Assembly: GCA_950022655.1 (NCBI GenBank) | Contig: OX465579.1 | Location: forward strand, 46,479,950-46,543,949 | DNA from: Alentia gelatinosa | Taxonomy: Eukaryota > Annelida > Polychaeta > Phyllodocida > Polynoidae | Direction: 5' to 3' | DNA: 64,000 nucleotides | Shown here: positions 26,229 through 39,257 of the stretch, piece after piece | Position numbering within the stretch: position 1 is the stretch's first letter | How the letters are laid out: every line of letters starts with the position of its first letter | Translations under genes and position numbers: made by a program | Notes under the pieces: generated by a model | What the model was told of the DNA's origin: nothing | Database searches by the model: none | What the model saw: only the letters and a program-made list of their open reading frames with translations

Positions 26229-26622
26229 GTCTTTTTTAGGTACACGCCACTTCATGGAAAATCTTTTTCTTTTGGTAAGATTTCTTTTTTAAGCGAATGA
26301 AAGCATCTGGGTAATACGGTAGCCGTCAGTCAGTATACATTTTTGTTAAAGCTCAAATAAAGGGACACGTGCCTCAATTGCAAGGCAATTTTTATTATCG
26401 GCAATGCCATATACAGGTATAATACATATGGTTTGTTTCATTATGTGACAACGACAGATCCAACTACATTTCAAAAGATATGCGTTAATATTTATCAAAA
26501 CTTATCAATTGGTATCAAAATAACCAAATCACATAGCCTATGGTCAAACCTCTTTATACGGAGTTGAAGTTAACATTGTCACAATTTTAGATTTGGTCTG
26601 TATTCCTCACAATAGTCTGTTG

Positions 26623-26794
26623 GGGGCCATCCATAAAGTACGTACGCAGAATTTCTGAAATTTTGGACCCCCGCACCCCCGCATTCCCTCTCCCAATCTT
26701 GTACGCAATAGAAAAAAGAGGGAGCATACGCAGAATTTCCAAAATTTCTGACCCCTCCCCCCCCTCGGTGCGTACGTACTTTATGGATGGCCCC
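26623..26794. mobile_element. 172-bp MITE with perfect 26-bp TIRs
   Basis: The ends begin GGGGCCATCCATAAAGTACG and continue six bases; left and right are identical over 26 bp. TTG directly precedes (26620-26622) and follows (26795-26797), a candidate 3-bp target duplication. Inside, TACGCAGAATTTC and a C-rich stretch are repeated on both sides of a GTACGCAATAG-type centre. Perfect ends suggest recent mobility. A 3-bp duplication would fit PIF/Harbinger-type integration, but the family is not certain. Confidence 0.8.
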
Positions 26795-26873
26795 TTGTTG
26801 ATTTCAAGGATGACTCCCATAGAAATGCAGGGACTTCATGTAAATTGAACAGTCTAGACGGACATATACAAAC

Positions 26874-26878
<5 letters not shown>

Positions 26879-26949
<71 letters not shown>
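26879..26949. repeat. (TA)n microsatellite
   Basis: Pure TA tract of about 71 bp; it generates the Tyr-Ile frames on both strands. Confidence 0.95.
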
Positions 26950-26952
<3 letters not shown>

Positions 26953-27083
26953 AGAGGATTGATCTTGGTGCAGTAAGGTATTTTGCCCATTTTTTAATTA
27001 TCCAAGCAACCCCTCTCATGCAGCTATCTATATTTCAAACTGAGCATCAGGTTCCATACTTATCGCAGCATGTCCAAAGGGAC

Positions 27084-27100
27084 CCCCCCCCCCCCCCCAC
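27084..27100. repeat. poly-C tract
   Basis: A run of about 16 cytosines. Other runs of at least 9-10 C occur near 37770, 49088, 54425 and 57850. Confidence 0.9.
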
Positions 27101-27189
27101 CTCCCATCTTTGTACATTGCTGCGTATTCCCCAGTGTTTATACCACGAGGTGAGGAGTTAGCAGTCAGGACACGTTGGCTTCTGAAGCC

Positions 27190-27629
27190 CCCTCTATCCC
27201 TGCAGTGATATGGGCTGATCAGGCGCCGCGCCGCATAGCGCCCTCTGTGTATGGAGGGTCGCTGCAGGCTTATTACCTGAAGCCGGGTGTTTTTCCGCTA
27301 CATTGCGCGCTGTAAGCCCCACCCGTGCCCGCTCTATGGGCGGGGCAATCCCCGGTCTAAGCCCCGCCGACTCGGACGCATCCTTTATATGAGGCGCCGC
27401 GCCAGGGATCTCTTCTGACATACTGGCAGGTCACTGTCGGCCCGGTAGTGACGTGACTCTACAGAGGGCACGACCCCGTGCTGCCAATGTACGTCACACC
27501 GTGACGGACGTCAATTGAAGGAACCCGGGCGTGACGTATCGACGCGCGACGTGACGTCACGGACGCCTACGTGGTGTTATAGTCAGGTATTGAGTCGGGT
27601 CGTCGTGTGGTGTACGTATTATTTGACGG
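27190..27629. promoter_or_regulatory. CpG island with CRE-like cluster
   Basis: GC-rich DNA includes GGGCGGGGC (Sp1-type) near 27338 and TTTATATG near 27384. Between 27440 and 27570 there are several TGACGT/ACGTCA half-sites and one full TGACGTCA near 27552. The 12-mer AGGCGCCGCGCC is exactly repeated at 27221 and 27392. It looks like a promoter or enhancer bound by ATF/CREB bZIP factors. Only a short possible coding start follows it. Confidence 0.45.
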
Positions 27630-27737
27630 ATGGCTTCCAGGACAAAGCAAGATGGAGGACTTGAGCTATTTTCACTCAATCAGCCTACTGCACATCCTGA
27701 ACCTATACCAGATGCAACGTGGCAGGAGATAAATTGA
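27630..27737 (+). CDS. possible 35-residue ORF, unconfirmed
   Basis: Just downstream of the CRE-rich island an ATG in acceptable context (GACGGATGG) opens a 35-codon frame ending TGA. The peptide begins MASRTKQDGGLELF and ends in a Pro-rich PTAHPEPIPDATWQEIN stretch. Its composition is more protein-like than that of neighbouring frames. It could be a small protein, an upstream ORF, or chance, and no splice donor clearly extends it. I do not recognise it. Confidence 0.15.
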   Translation: MASRTKQDGGLELFSLNQPTAHPEPIPDATWQEIN

Positions 27738-29400
27738 GGAAGACATGGGCTTGATGACTGTGCCTCTTTTTATATACTACAGATGGCAGTCTATTCCTAC
27801 CATCAGAAGAAAGCAGCAGGTGTAATTTGTCAGGTTACATGTCATTGTATTTAGGCTGTTTGGAGTACATTGACTCTATTAGGTTTGGCAGCATCAGAGC
27901 GGGTTGAAATATTGCCAAATCAATCAACATGTCTTGAGGCTTCTGCCAAGGTGTCCGTTGAAGCTGGCAGACGACGTATAGTAAGCTACACCCTGAGCAC
28001 CTAAGGGATTCACACTAATATGGCACAGATCTACCATAAAGGGCCGGCTTGTTGTGAAGAAGAGAAATTCAGATCAAAAGGTGGGGGTAATCATATATCA
28101 TAATCTCTTCATATTGTTATACTACTACTTCATTTCCTGAGATACTTCACAATAACTTAAGATTGTCTTTCGAGGAAGAATTGATAGGTCAGAAAATGGA
28201 TACAAAAACGATATCTTCTGATATCTGTCATAGTTTTATATGCCATTTCACTGGAGGTCAACACATTAGGTTTATGTAGCAAATCTTCATCCGTCTGTTA
28301 TATTTTCTCTATTCATCACACACTTGTCAATGTTAATCAGCTACACAGTAATGTATGTACATATATTTCTGTAAAAAAAAGAGGTATATAGAATTAAATT
28401 GAGAGCAACACTTTTTTCCAGATCAATGTCGCAAAGACAAGGTAATTGGAGCAAATGTTAGCCAATCATAGCCATCACTTCACCAGACTAAACTATAATG
28501 AGGTTTGATTACAGCGCCTTTGCTTCTTCTTCTGAAAGACGCCACTGGAGCTTTATACAAACAAGGTGGTTTTCCAACAGGGACCTGTCCGCTGATTGAT
28601 CTAAGCAGGCCTGAAGGGGAGTGGGGTCAGCTCGGGGGCCGGGCACAGAGAAGACGATGGTGAGGTGGAAAACGGATGGAAGGCTCTCTGCCACAGCGGA
28701 TCCAAGGAACAGGTGTTACATTGATGGATATTTCCCAGTGTCTCACGCCGACACGCAGACACAGGAGACGGCAGGGCGGGAGAGGAGGAGGTGGTAGGGT
28801 GGAGAAAGGGGGCATAGGGCGCCGGTGGGATCCACCTTGGGCCAAGGTTCCCATCCCTGTTAGATCAAAGGGAGACGTGGCTGAGATGGCACACATAAAG
28901 GCTGTAGTAGGCCGCACGTAACGTTAGGTGTGCTGCGTGCGGACACGTAAAGGGGCCAGTGGACGATATGGATACTTGCATGATCTGTGCACGGGCGGCT
29001 TTGAGGCGGCCGATCGGTAATCCGTATAGGCGCCCCGTCTCATTTGGGTAAATCTTTATGAAGTCAATTCCTGAAATAATTCTATTTTCTCTAACAGTAA
29101 ACCTCTATATACGCGTACGATTATTTTTGTAAAGGATATGGGCAGTATATCAAGTCACAGCCAATATGTAATTGTCACTACCGTTGTCAGAAGTTTACCG
29201 GAGGGTTTTTATTGTCAATGTTGTGGGTGCGATCAATTCTCGTTATCTGGTCGAGTTGGCCTGTCAAAGAATAGAGGCAATTCAAAGTTTGAAAAACATG
29301 ATAGATTCTTTTTCTTTGAGATGGAAAAGGTTCATAGACCAGTGATCACTATGGAATTTATTTGGATGTTTAAGGCATGCAATATTATTATTCATTATAT
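27738..29400. other. non-coding DNA with GC-rich patch at 28.55-29.05 kb
   Basis: A GC-rich patch at about 28550-29040 has overlapping frames on both strands without recognisable domains. The rest is AT-rich and featureless. Confidence 0.35.
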
Positions 29401-29570
29401 ACCCATGCAGTATATTTGATAATTACACGTGTACTGCTGCTCCCTATGCAGTAAAAATTGTATACTGAACCCTGTGCAGTACACTGTTATACTGCAGACA
29501 TTGAAATATCAGTAGTATGTGGGCTTTCTCGCTGACATGTATTCTATGCCAATCTATGGCAAGCTTGATT

Positions 29571-29617
29571 ATATAGAACGACCCACCATGCTTGTACATG
29601 GTCAGGTCGTTCTATAT
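29571..29617. mobile_element. short hairpin, same ends as the 48.6-kb element
   Basis: ATATAGAACGACCCACCATG pairs with its near-inverse at 29597-29617 around a 6-bp loop, followed by AAATACCT. The same end sequence (TATAGAACG, CCTACCATG, then AAATACC) bounds the larger hairpin at 48.59-48.75 kb. This looks like an internally deleted copy. Confidence 0.6.
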
Positions 29618-29880
29618 AAATACCTGTGGCTGTATGAACTACTTACACTACCCGCTCCTCCCCATGGCGTATTTATACCCGTACGCCACACTGTGACGTA
29701 CGGGGTATGTGATCACGTGACTAGGTAAAATGTCACTATTTTTAGGTATATAATACTAGGAAAACAGGCTGACTGTCTTGGTGAAATTATTGATCACATA
29801 CATCCCTCTGCCTACGGCATCGGGATGTATGTGATCAACAATTTCACCGCGTATATCTGACGTAGGAAGACAGTTTTCGT
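29618..29880. mobile_element. hairpin element related to 5.87-6.05 kb
   Basis: It contains a 27-bp stem (29780-29806 with 29822-29848, one mismatch; arm GGTGAAATTATTGATCACAT...) around a 15-bp loop. Weaker outer pairing joins ACTGTCTT and AAGACAGT. Blocks including GGTATGTGATCACGTGACTA are shared with 5867-6050. It is non-coding. Confidence 0.6.
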
Positions 29881-31845
29881 ATACTGGCACAGAGGAAGGG
29901 GTTAGGAATACCAGCAGGGATCCTATTCTTGCATCTGAACTTCTTTTTGCATAGACGATTCATCCTCGTAGTGTGTATATCCAGGCACTTTCACTGTATA
30001 TATTGTACTTAAACACTTTATCCTTGATCCTGAAACTATCAATAAACTGCCGTCTTCTTTCTGAAGGTCACAATACCTGCGTATATACAACAACACACGT
30101 GCGATCAACCCTGGCCCCGCATCTTCCTGATCGGTAAATGACCTTCCTTTTATCTCCTCATGGCCATTCCCACGGGCCGCTTGTCTGCATCCAGCTTACC
30201 TTTTGTCGCGCTTAATTTATAGTGATGAGTTAACCGTGTCACATACAGACAGCGCTGGTTGTTTCCACCATCCACCCCGTCAAGCGGCAGTGGAGCGTAA
30301 GACTTGCATTCGTTGACCTTTACCGGAGCCCTCCTCGAGGCCCCTGCACGGCCCCCGTTGACCCATGTCTCACCGGCTGATTTACCGGACAGTGGTCAGT
30401 TGTCGCCTGTCGTCGTTCGCTCACGTCTGCTCGAGGAGTCGATGGAAGCTGATCCTTAAGGTTGGATGGCGGTGACCTCTAGGTTTGACCTTTGCAACCA
30501 ACCCTGTTCAGTGCGGTGCTGCCACCTCCAACCCTGTTCTGCCGCCATCACTTACAAGGAACCCAAATGTCTCCGTGTCCCCTCGACCCTTCCCTATACT
30601 CCTACTCTGCTCTCCCCTCAATCGTTACTTCTTAACTACGTACTAAGCCCTTCCCTAACTCTACGCTAATGATCTTCTTTCGTCCAATCTATTTTGAGTC
30701 GATTGGTAAATTGAATTAGGAGCGACAGAGAGGCATCGTGGATTGTGCTTCCATAGGCGCTATTTTGCAGAAAGAAAATATGTTCAGAGTTTATAAACTT
30801 CCACCACATAACAATGCTATCTCGAGTAAGCCTGGTGAAATGGACATTATTGCCTTATGCGACTGGTCCTAAACCACTTACTACCATCAATCAACATTTT
30901 CTGCTGGTTAGAGCCAACACAGCATGTGCATTTGGTGCTAGTCATAACTAGCAAACTAACCCCAATTGAAATGATAGACATGCTCCCAGTGACTAAATAG
31001 TGTTGGCCTTAGTACATCAGCAAAGCAGAGGCCGAACAAGCACCCCTAACTGTTTATATTAGTTAGACTGAGAGCTAATGACTGTTTATTTTACGTTTTG
31101 ACCCCCTAGTTCAGCCTTGGAAATCAAATCTATACCCTAACACAGCTCGACATTGAGGCAAAACACTATGCTTGCTATGATGAACATAAATAAGGCTTCG
31201 ACTGCTTCTTTTTGAAATTTTTGTATGACGCTATCAGGAGGATCCATGTAGCACGAAATGTGAACCAAATAAGCGCCAATCCACACCTTAATGTATTTGA
31301 ATCAGAGCATCTTCTATCTGTATCACATACTCAGAATGTTTTAGGGAGTAGGCATAGATAGATTGATGTCACTGCCACAGATCATGTCTATTCCCTACAC
31401 ACTACAGAAAAGGGAGTTGCAATATCTTAACTTTTAATTCCAGTAAACCATGCACTGGTTCGAGAAAGCATTTGAACAATTCAAGATCAGTACTTTATGT
31501 TACTTTTATAGCCCTAGAGAAATATATTTGGATTTCAGGTCGTGTTTATTGATGTGGTGGTTTGGAGTATAAAGCAACTATGACTTACGCACCATAATGT
31601 AGGTCCCGGCTCACTACAGCTCTATTTATAAATAAAGGGTACCTCCTATGACTAAGATGTATCATGATTAAGCGATCATGTAAATTGGTATACTCTGCAA
31701 CAGATATAGTTTAACAACAATTGATGACTATCTGTATAGCATTAATCATTACACTAATTAGACAAGCTATGTCATAGGTGTGATGAAACTGAAATTGCGC
31801 CGTCTGGTGTATCCTTTTAGTTGTAAGGAGTATTGTAGCACTATA
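29881..31845. other. non-coding DNA with GC-rich patch at 30.2-30.5 kb
   Basis: About 30170-30480 is GC-rich with CpGs and could be regulatory. No exon or repeat family was recognised before or after it. Confidence 0.35.
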
Positions 31846-31947
31846 GGCTCGTTTCGATTGGCCGATTTGCTGTCACCGATCTACAGTCAGGAACCACCAA
31901 CAGACTTTTGTCACTGCTGACCCAAAATCGGTCAATGGAAACGACCC
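31846..31947. mobile_element. about 100-bp MITE with diverged TIRs
   Basis: GGCTCGTTTCGATTGGCCGA at the left is matched by the inverse of GGGTCGTTTCCATTGACCGA at the right, giving imperfect 30-bp ends and a 40-bp interior. No clear target duplication is seen. Confidence 0.55.
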
Positions 31948-34900
31948 AGCTCGTGAAATGACTAAAGACTTTTTCTGCATGGTAAATCACATACAATTTT
32001 TCCTGAAGACTATATCCCTATATTACCATACCCATATTCATATACCCAAGTTCATATACAAATGACAGAAAATAATTCTGAATTATGGACCTACTAAAAC
32101 AGCAGAGACTGAGTGTTATTGTTTAAAGTGTATATGCAACATGTCACTTTTTCAGGACCTCTATATGTAGTTGCTTATATATATTATTATATATTGTTAA
32201 TATATAAATACAAATATCGAATGACAGTGTATTTATTATTCACCTCGGATCTTTACCTTGCTTCCGTTGTATAGTTGGTTGATATGATTAATGCGCTCAC
32301 AATGGTGACAATTCTAAATCCAGGTAATCCGAGCTGCTCTAACCGTTATCCGCACTTCTGCCCCAGCCTCCGATCAGCTCACTTGAGTAACTCGTTGTTG
32401 TTGAAAAAACATATGCCTCGGAAACAAAAAGAAAATTTTGATGATGTAAATGAATACCACTTTGAAACCAATCACCCGATTGAGCACAACCCAGGATAAA
32501 TAAATGTTTTAAAAAAAAAGACTCGTGGTTCCATCTTGCTTTCATTGTGGATATTTCTAATGGACGAATATGCATATCTATTGATTCCTAATGGATTAAA
32601 GGGCAGCTGGCGTCAAATTTCGGGACTAACTCTCATTGCGTATGCACCTCATACCGACGCCATACGTTATTCAGCTACCCCCACGGCTGGACTGGTTGTG
32701 CTTATACAATATCCAGTCCTACCCCAAAAGTCTACCTATAATTTACATAGATGATGGCTTACCATCAATCTAAAAGGGATCCAGCTTCCACTAAAATGTA
32801 GCAGAGAAAAATATGCTTCTATTCCAAACACTATTTCTTTTATAATAAATCACACAATATGTTACCTCATATTGTATGTTTTCTTGTCAACGATGATGCC
32901 CTCAGTTCACATACCTGTAAAGCTTTTCTCGCAGTTCCATTCTTATACGCCAACGTTGTATACACCACGCACTCTCACAGTCATGCTCAATTTATTTTTA
33001 AATGTGGATTTAAAGGTGTTATCTTGAAAGCAGGCTTGATCCATTTTTGCGAGAATTGTCACTCCTCTCCATTAGCCTCTGAACGAGTTAAAACACTGTC
33101 CCATATATCTTCTCTCACATTTATTTGTCTGTCATTGTCCAACCCCTTTCTCCTATAACACCCCTTAACTTATACTCATCTTTATCTAGGCCCAGGCTCA
33201 CACCCCGAGCACCCTGACCCTGCTCCTGTGCTCAGCAGAAGACGGTTGTTGAGCAGCTCAGTACTTTATTTCTCTTTTACGACTCCCACACTGGTCATAA
33301 GCAAAGCCTCCGGTAAAATATTCAGTGTTTATGCATGCCTTGCGAGATGGCTCTGGGGATGGGCCGTGATCAGAGGGTGCCATCACGTATAGTAACCACG
33401 CGGACGTGAGAACAGGCGAGACAAGTGAGGGATTCCCTCCACGATACCTCCGGGCCAGAGAAAGTGGGCCAAATGTTACTCCGGCATGAAGGCCCCTTGA
33501 CCCCTCTGGACGGAGCAATTTGAAAGCGGATGCCGTTCGTCATAAAATTTAGATTGACTTCAGGAAAGCATCTCCGACAAATAGAGAAAAGAACAATTCC
33601 CAACACCCGTGCATAGTTATGGCTTATTATTTGGGTTGTTATATTCGTGTTGGTCATGATGAACCAGAAATGGTTTGCTGCTGAATGGCCCTACTAGATA
33701 TGAGGCTTAAGGATTCCCAAGCAGGAGAACAGAAAAAGTGTTACGCCGGACTTTGATCAAAGATCTCGTCTTTTTAAGTTGAAAAAGCTATTGAAATCTG
33801 AGATACGTTGTAAGAGCATTTGATTAGCTTGTATTCTGTTTTGTACCAGGCAGTGCATTTTAATGTTCTATTTTCTTTTATCTAAATGAGAAACCTATGG
33901 AGTCTTTTCTTTGAAGATTGTGTCATTCTATGTTTTTCACGTATTTGCCAATCAGTATTTCTTTGTGATTTGAGCAGCTCAGGCTAAGATACATATGAAA
34001 ATGTCTGTGTAAATATATTGAAATGAATTAATTTCACAAAATTGTAATCTATAATCTTAGAAATCAATATGATCGCCTTATTTATAAGACAATGGCCCAC
34101 CGAAGTATCTGCAGCCGTCATCATTGAATGTACCGTAGTCTGAGCTACACAGTCCTTATATTCAAAGAGTACACTTTACATAAAAAATATCTACCCTGCT
34201 TTCAGAGGAGCAAAGTAAATCTTTAAAAGGAACTATTCGTGCTGCTAATTTATCTGCTGCTGTATTTGCAGCGTCCTTAACCACTGAGTAAAGTTGACTT
34301 TGAATCCATGTGCCCGGTGAGACTGGCGTTAAACATTACAAATGGCGAGGAGATCTTTGGGGAATAACCCTCGTGAAGCCCATTAGCATTAATCTGCACT
34401 GGCCATTAGCAGATTCTCACCTAATCTCTGACCTGGTCAGCAGCTTGTTTTACCAACCTCCCCCGGGGTCGGGTGAAGCTGGCCGGAGGGTGCAGGCCCG
34501 GAGTGTGGAGCTCGGGTCGGGGTGGGGTGAAGTAGTGCAGCACCGGTGGGAGGAGGGGTTGGGTGCACGAGAACACCTGGAGTTGCCCCTCTTCGGCCGG
34601 CAGGGAGATGACCCCGGGGTCGTGGCCGTGGGGTCTTTATCTCCAGTCCCTACCCTGGGGGCAGTGAATCACTGACCGGATAACCTTTCGTCACGTCAGG
34701 GAGCTTCGTCTTTCTTCTGGGAAAGGAATCTCAGAGTGCCCCCTCCGCTCCCTGCCTGCCCTCTACGGCCGCAAGGTGCCGCCTGTAGCGGGCAGATTAG
34801 AATCACGACCTATGGCCGTAGTCCACCATCATGGACTATCAGCCCTTTGCCATTTTATCGTTTTGTCAGTTGGCTGACACATTCCTCATGCTGTTCTAAC

Positions 34901-35395
34901 ATGCCCCCTTTTTGTATTGCACGACAACTGACTCACGCACATACATTGCCGACCAACGATAAAGGAAAAAGAGCCTTCAAGTTCCATATAAAAGCATAGC
35001 TACATAGCCCATTTATCTCCCTTCATACAGTGATTATTCATATATGAAAAGACGAAATTACGATGGCCGCGGCCCTTTTTTATGTCCTTTTGGTCTGTTC
35101 GGTGCACTATAAAAAGCATCATAAGGATGGACTGCTGCTAGAATCCTTCAGAAGAACTGTGCAGGATGCAGATAGAGAGATATGTATGTACGCATCAATT
35201 GACTATAGAGACAGGGGGTCTTTGTACAGCGAGACCTCTAGCAATGTGATTAACTATAAACCGTCTCGCTGTCATTTCAACTTCGCCGTGTCATTCTTTC
35301 CTGACAATCCAGTCCCCTCTAGTGCTGTGCGGATTATTTCCCAGTCTCTCGGGCAGATTATTTCTCGCCTCGCACTGTGAGTGGAGCTGTCTGTG
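31948..35395. other. non-coding DNA with GC-rich patches
   Basis: GC-richer patches lie near 33180-33520 and 34430-34800. GAGCAGCTC occurs at 33251-33259 and 33972-33980. The 121-codon + frame 34310-34675 is Gly/Pro/Arg-rich low-complexity sequence with no domain. I see no supported gene. Confidence 0.35.
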
Positions 35396-35960
35396 ATTGG
35401 CAGTGAGAACGAACGGCATGTGGCGACAGCCGTCCCAGTTAGTCTAATCCCGCTCATTGAGCTCGATCGAGCTGCTCTCAATGGGAGCAGATAGGGGCGG
35501 GAGGAGGCTGGAGGAGAGAGGAGGGGGCCGAGATCTGGGACTTACCAGGAGTTGACTCCGCTTTAGCCAAGCCCCCAGCCGAATACAAAGCTCAGGCTTT
35601 GGGGCCGCACACGGGAAAGGATCAATGACAGCTAAGTCTGACAAATCCGCCCAGTCTTCTGAAGCCACGTGACAGGCGAAACGTGAGGTGGGGCTGCCGT
35701 TAGAGGGGGCGTCAGTGCGGCCAACATGGCGGCTGTTTCGTTTCAGGCGTGACCCCTGACCCCGTCCCGCCGCGCGACACGCGACTACGCGACCGAAAAG
35801 AGTCGCCTATCACACCGGAAGTAGCAGCGGAAGTGGGGGTTCGGTTAGCGTCGCTTTGTCTCTTGTGGAAGTAATTGAAGACATCTGTGGAAGGTGACGA
35901 CAGATGCTCGGGCTGGCACTATGTAGGCCAGATACTTCCTCTACTGGCACCGTTTCCGGC
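35396..35960. promoter_or_regulatory. CpG island with YY1 and ETS sites
   Basis: AACATGGCGGC at 35723-35733 matches the YY1 motif typical of housekeeping transcription starts. ACCGGAAGT (35814-35822) and GCGGAAGTG (35827-35835) are ETS/GABP-type sites. The surrounding DNA is GC-rich with CpGs and has no TATA box. GAGCTGCTC occurs at 35469-35477. On the minus strand the YY1 site provides GCCGCCATG followed by a frame of about 34 codons. I infer a TATA-less promoter, possibly bidirectional. No spliced coding exon could be linked to it on either strand. Confidence 0.5.
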
Positions 35961-37393
35961 TCACCATGGGAAGCCAGGTCAAAACTTTGAATGACCTACA
36001 AAAATACCAAGCGCTTCGATGAGGAGTAAACATCTGTTATTTAATAGACATTGTGTATCCACCGACTCAGACGCAAATCTATAATGTCTATATTAGATTC
36101 ACCCATTCTATTTGACCCTACATATACTATATCACTTCAATAAAGATACCGCCATTTTCGAGAATTTAAAGTCATATGCGTTGGTGTTGTGGTCGGTATA
36201 CTCATACTCTCTGCATTGGTGATTTATTCTCAAGATGTATGCTAGTTTGTCTTTCAGGTGAATTACTTTAGCAAAACACAAACATTGCTGAAAGGGAAAA
36301 GCTGCCGAGAAGATCAACATTCACCGGACGCGATCGTCAAGTTTGAGGAGAACCGGGTGAAGTGCGAGCTGCGCAAATGCTCAGCCCCCTTTTTTCCGGC
36401 TCAGTAGTTGCTCGCTCTCGGCGGCTGCGTGTGCCCTAATAAGCATAGTTACAAGAAAGTAACCCGCTCGCGTCCAACCGACACCTAGCAATTTGGCTAA
36501 TGTAGATAGCACGAGCGGGGGAGGCTCTTACTGGGCGCTTCTGGATCGTTATAAGTGAGGAAGGGCAGCTTTCCGCTTGACCGTGAGAATCCCCCACCTC
36601 CTCCTCAGCCTACCACAACCACCAGGCCCATGTATCTCTACCCCCCACCTCACCAAGCACCCTCCCAGTTTTCCCCCTGGTGCAAAGACCAGCAGAACTC
36701 CGAACGGAGGGCGCCCAACCCCAAACCCGTAAACACCACTCAACCAGCTTATTTTGCACTTTCCCGTGAAGACAGGATGTCCCTGCATCAAACCAAAGAG
36801 AGAGAGGCTCCGAATGAAAGGGAACGGTAGGCATACTGAAAAGGGATGGCGTTCACTATGGTTGTGGCGTTTATCTATATGGCCTAGTTATATACAGATG
36901 CTGTCCACTCTTTTCGTGGGTAAAGGGACTATGGTGAAGGATCGAGATGGGAAATGACGGGGTAGCAGCTGATGCCATCCTACTGAATTATAGACGGAGT
37001 CCGTGGTGGGTGTGTATTACGATGTAGGGACCTGGTTTGGCACACGCCGCGTGACGCTGGCCAAGCGCCGGGGTATCAGAAAGAAGATTAGTGATCTGAC
37101 GCTTATAGCTGTGCCTAACGATCCCTACAGACGATGTGGGGTATAAATCCCAAGGTAGGGCGCCGGGGATCTGCAGGTCACAATTAGGTCTTGCTAAAAT
37201 TCCTGCCCACCTTCCCCGACCACCAAGGCCATACGGTATTTGGAAGCCGAGCGGAATACGCTCCAAAACAGAATGAAGGATATCATTTTGTTCAATGTGA
37301 CTCTTTAACAGGATTTTAGAATTTATCCCGTGAAACATTCAGATATAATCAGTAATGAACAATGTTATTGTGATGGGGTTTTATTTCGTATAG
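35961..37393. other. non-coding DNA
   Basis: Mixed-composition DNA with GC-richer stretches near 36330-36480 and 36580-36760. No gene or repeat family was recognised. Confidence 0.4.

Positions 37394-37456
<63 letters not shown>
37394..37456. repeat. (TA)n microsatellite
   Basis: Pure AT tract of about 63 bp, with a shorter relic near 37474-37486. Confidence 0.95.
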
Positions 37457-37458
<2 letters not shown>

Positions 37459-39254
37459 AAATATCAACTCTGTTATATATATATAAATTATATCCAATTG
37501 TACTAATCAATTTATTCAATCCGTGACTGTAATTGTTTAATAATCGTCACATGTTTTCTTCCCTAGTTACGTGGTTACCAGTCGCAGATGCTGGTTACCT
37601 GGTTACCAGGCTCCTAAACGGTCACTCTGCTTCAATATCCCACCGGTATCGGACACGATTTAGTCTTACCTTTGGTGTATCTGATCTTAGTTTCCTGTAC
37701 ATCTTGATGAGTAAGATGATACTGAAAGTTGTCTACTTTGCCCTGATGAACATAGATTATTGAAATTGCCCCCCCCCCCCCCCCCACCAAAAAAAAGTAG
37801 CTTCATTTAGGAGAAAGAAAATACAGCAGCTAATTGAACATCTGATATTGAGGAAGAACCGCAGCACGTATTTGGTACCGAACATCTGCTGGGAGAGCTG
37901 TTCTCGCAGACTCAGAGATATAGTCAGACAAAAACCAGTCTTCCTATACGTCTCTATTTTCCTGCCTCTTACTTATCCACAACAAAGAAGCACGCGTACA
38001 TACTTCGAGCGAATCAATATCTCCCAGTATTTGTTTGACTCGTCCTTGGAAACCGCCTCTTTCTCTATACATACATTTAGTTCCTTTTTGCGTTTCTTAT
38101 TTTTTATCCCACAGCCCACAGTCGTCGACGGGGGCCGCCTCCTCGCACGTGCACACCCAATATTGCATTTCCCTCTCGCGGCCCCGGTGGCGCTCCCCTC
38201 CCGACATCTTCAAATGTAATGCCTTTTCATGCGACCCCGGCCTCCCCCTGTACAGACCAGCACGATTGTCAAATAGAGGCGCCTATCATAAAATGATTCC
38301 ATCTCCAGCTGCCGAGAACTCAATTATTGGTGACACAAAAGCCGCCTCCGCCACCCCACGCGGCTTGCGGGTGCGTCCAGGCGCGGGCGGTCGTCGGGGG
38401 CCGACAGGAGCCCGACCCGACCACCGGCTCGCACGTAATTGGATGGACGGGTAGCCCTTGAAAACACCCACCCCACCCTCCCCTATTCCCCAGACCAGAT
38501 TAATCCTTCTTCGATTTTCAGGAAAAACTAGACGGAGTATGAATGACACTGTAAACCCGTGTCGGTACCCGTGCGAGTCGCTGGAGACTGCGGGAGGTGA
38601 GGGGAACCAAAGGACTCTAAGTTATAGGAACTCTCAGCGGTGGACCAGGAGGGGTCTGCTGGACCTTGGCGGACTCTGATGCATGCGGCGTGGGATGTAC
38701 ATTTACAGGTCCATTTGGTACACGGGGAGTTGCTGGAAGTCTTCAGATTCTCGAGTGGCCCCTACCGGCTGCCAGTCTGCATATGGGAGCAGCTCACTCG
38801 TGAAGCGTCTCTGAGATGCCGCAGGCACGCCCGCCCTCTAGTGGCGAGTAGTTGCGGACCGTGAGGGCTGTTTGCAGGCCACTTAGACATAGCCTCCAGG
38901 GTATACAAATATACACACCTTTCGCAGTTATGGAACGTCTATTTATATACGTCCTGTTTTATACGAAATCAATGCACGCGCCTCTGCCCTCCGATATAGA
39001 ATAGGAAAAAACATAGTTCAATAGTAGAACTGGGTCTTTGGGTTCCAATAATTTCTCTCCTTCTTTGACAATTCACCATTTTCCGATATGGAAAACTTCC
39101 AGAATATATTCATAAAAAAATGCTTCTCTTTGTTTTTACAGATATATATGCGAAATCACCAGTTCATATAACGTACAGTTGCCTTTCGAGACTGTTCTCT
39201 CAGGAATAGCTAAAATGTACTCTAACACAGTCAATTTTACCATCGTTTGAATCC
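37457..39254. other. non-coding DNA with GC-rich island 38.1-38.9 kb
   Basis: About 38110-38880 is GC-rich and contains GAGCAGCTC at 38787-38795, in the longer context GAGCAGCTCACTCG that recurs at 63369. Overlapping frames on both strands (for example + 38035-38454) have no domain. A poly-C run lies near 37770. Confidence 0.35.
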
Positions 39255-39257
39255 TTA

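Noticed and set aside
26804..27161. Tyr-Ile-rich frames
   Set aside because: These are translations of the (TA)n microsatellite.
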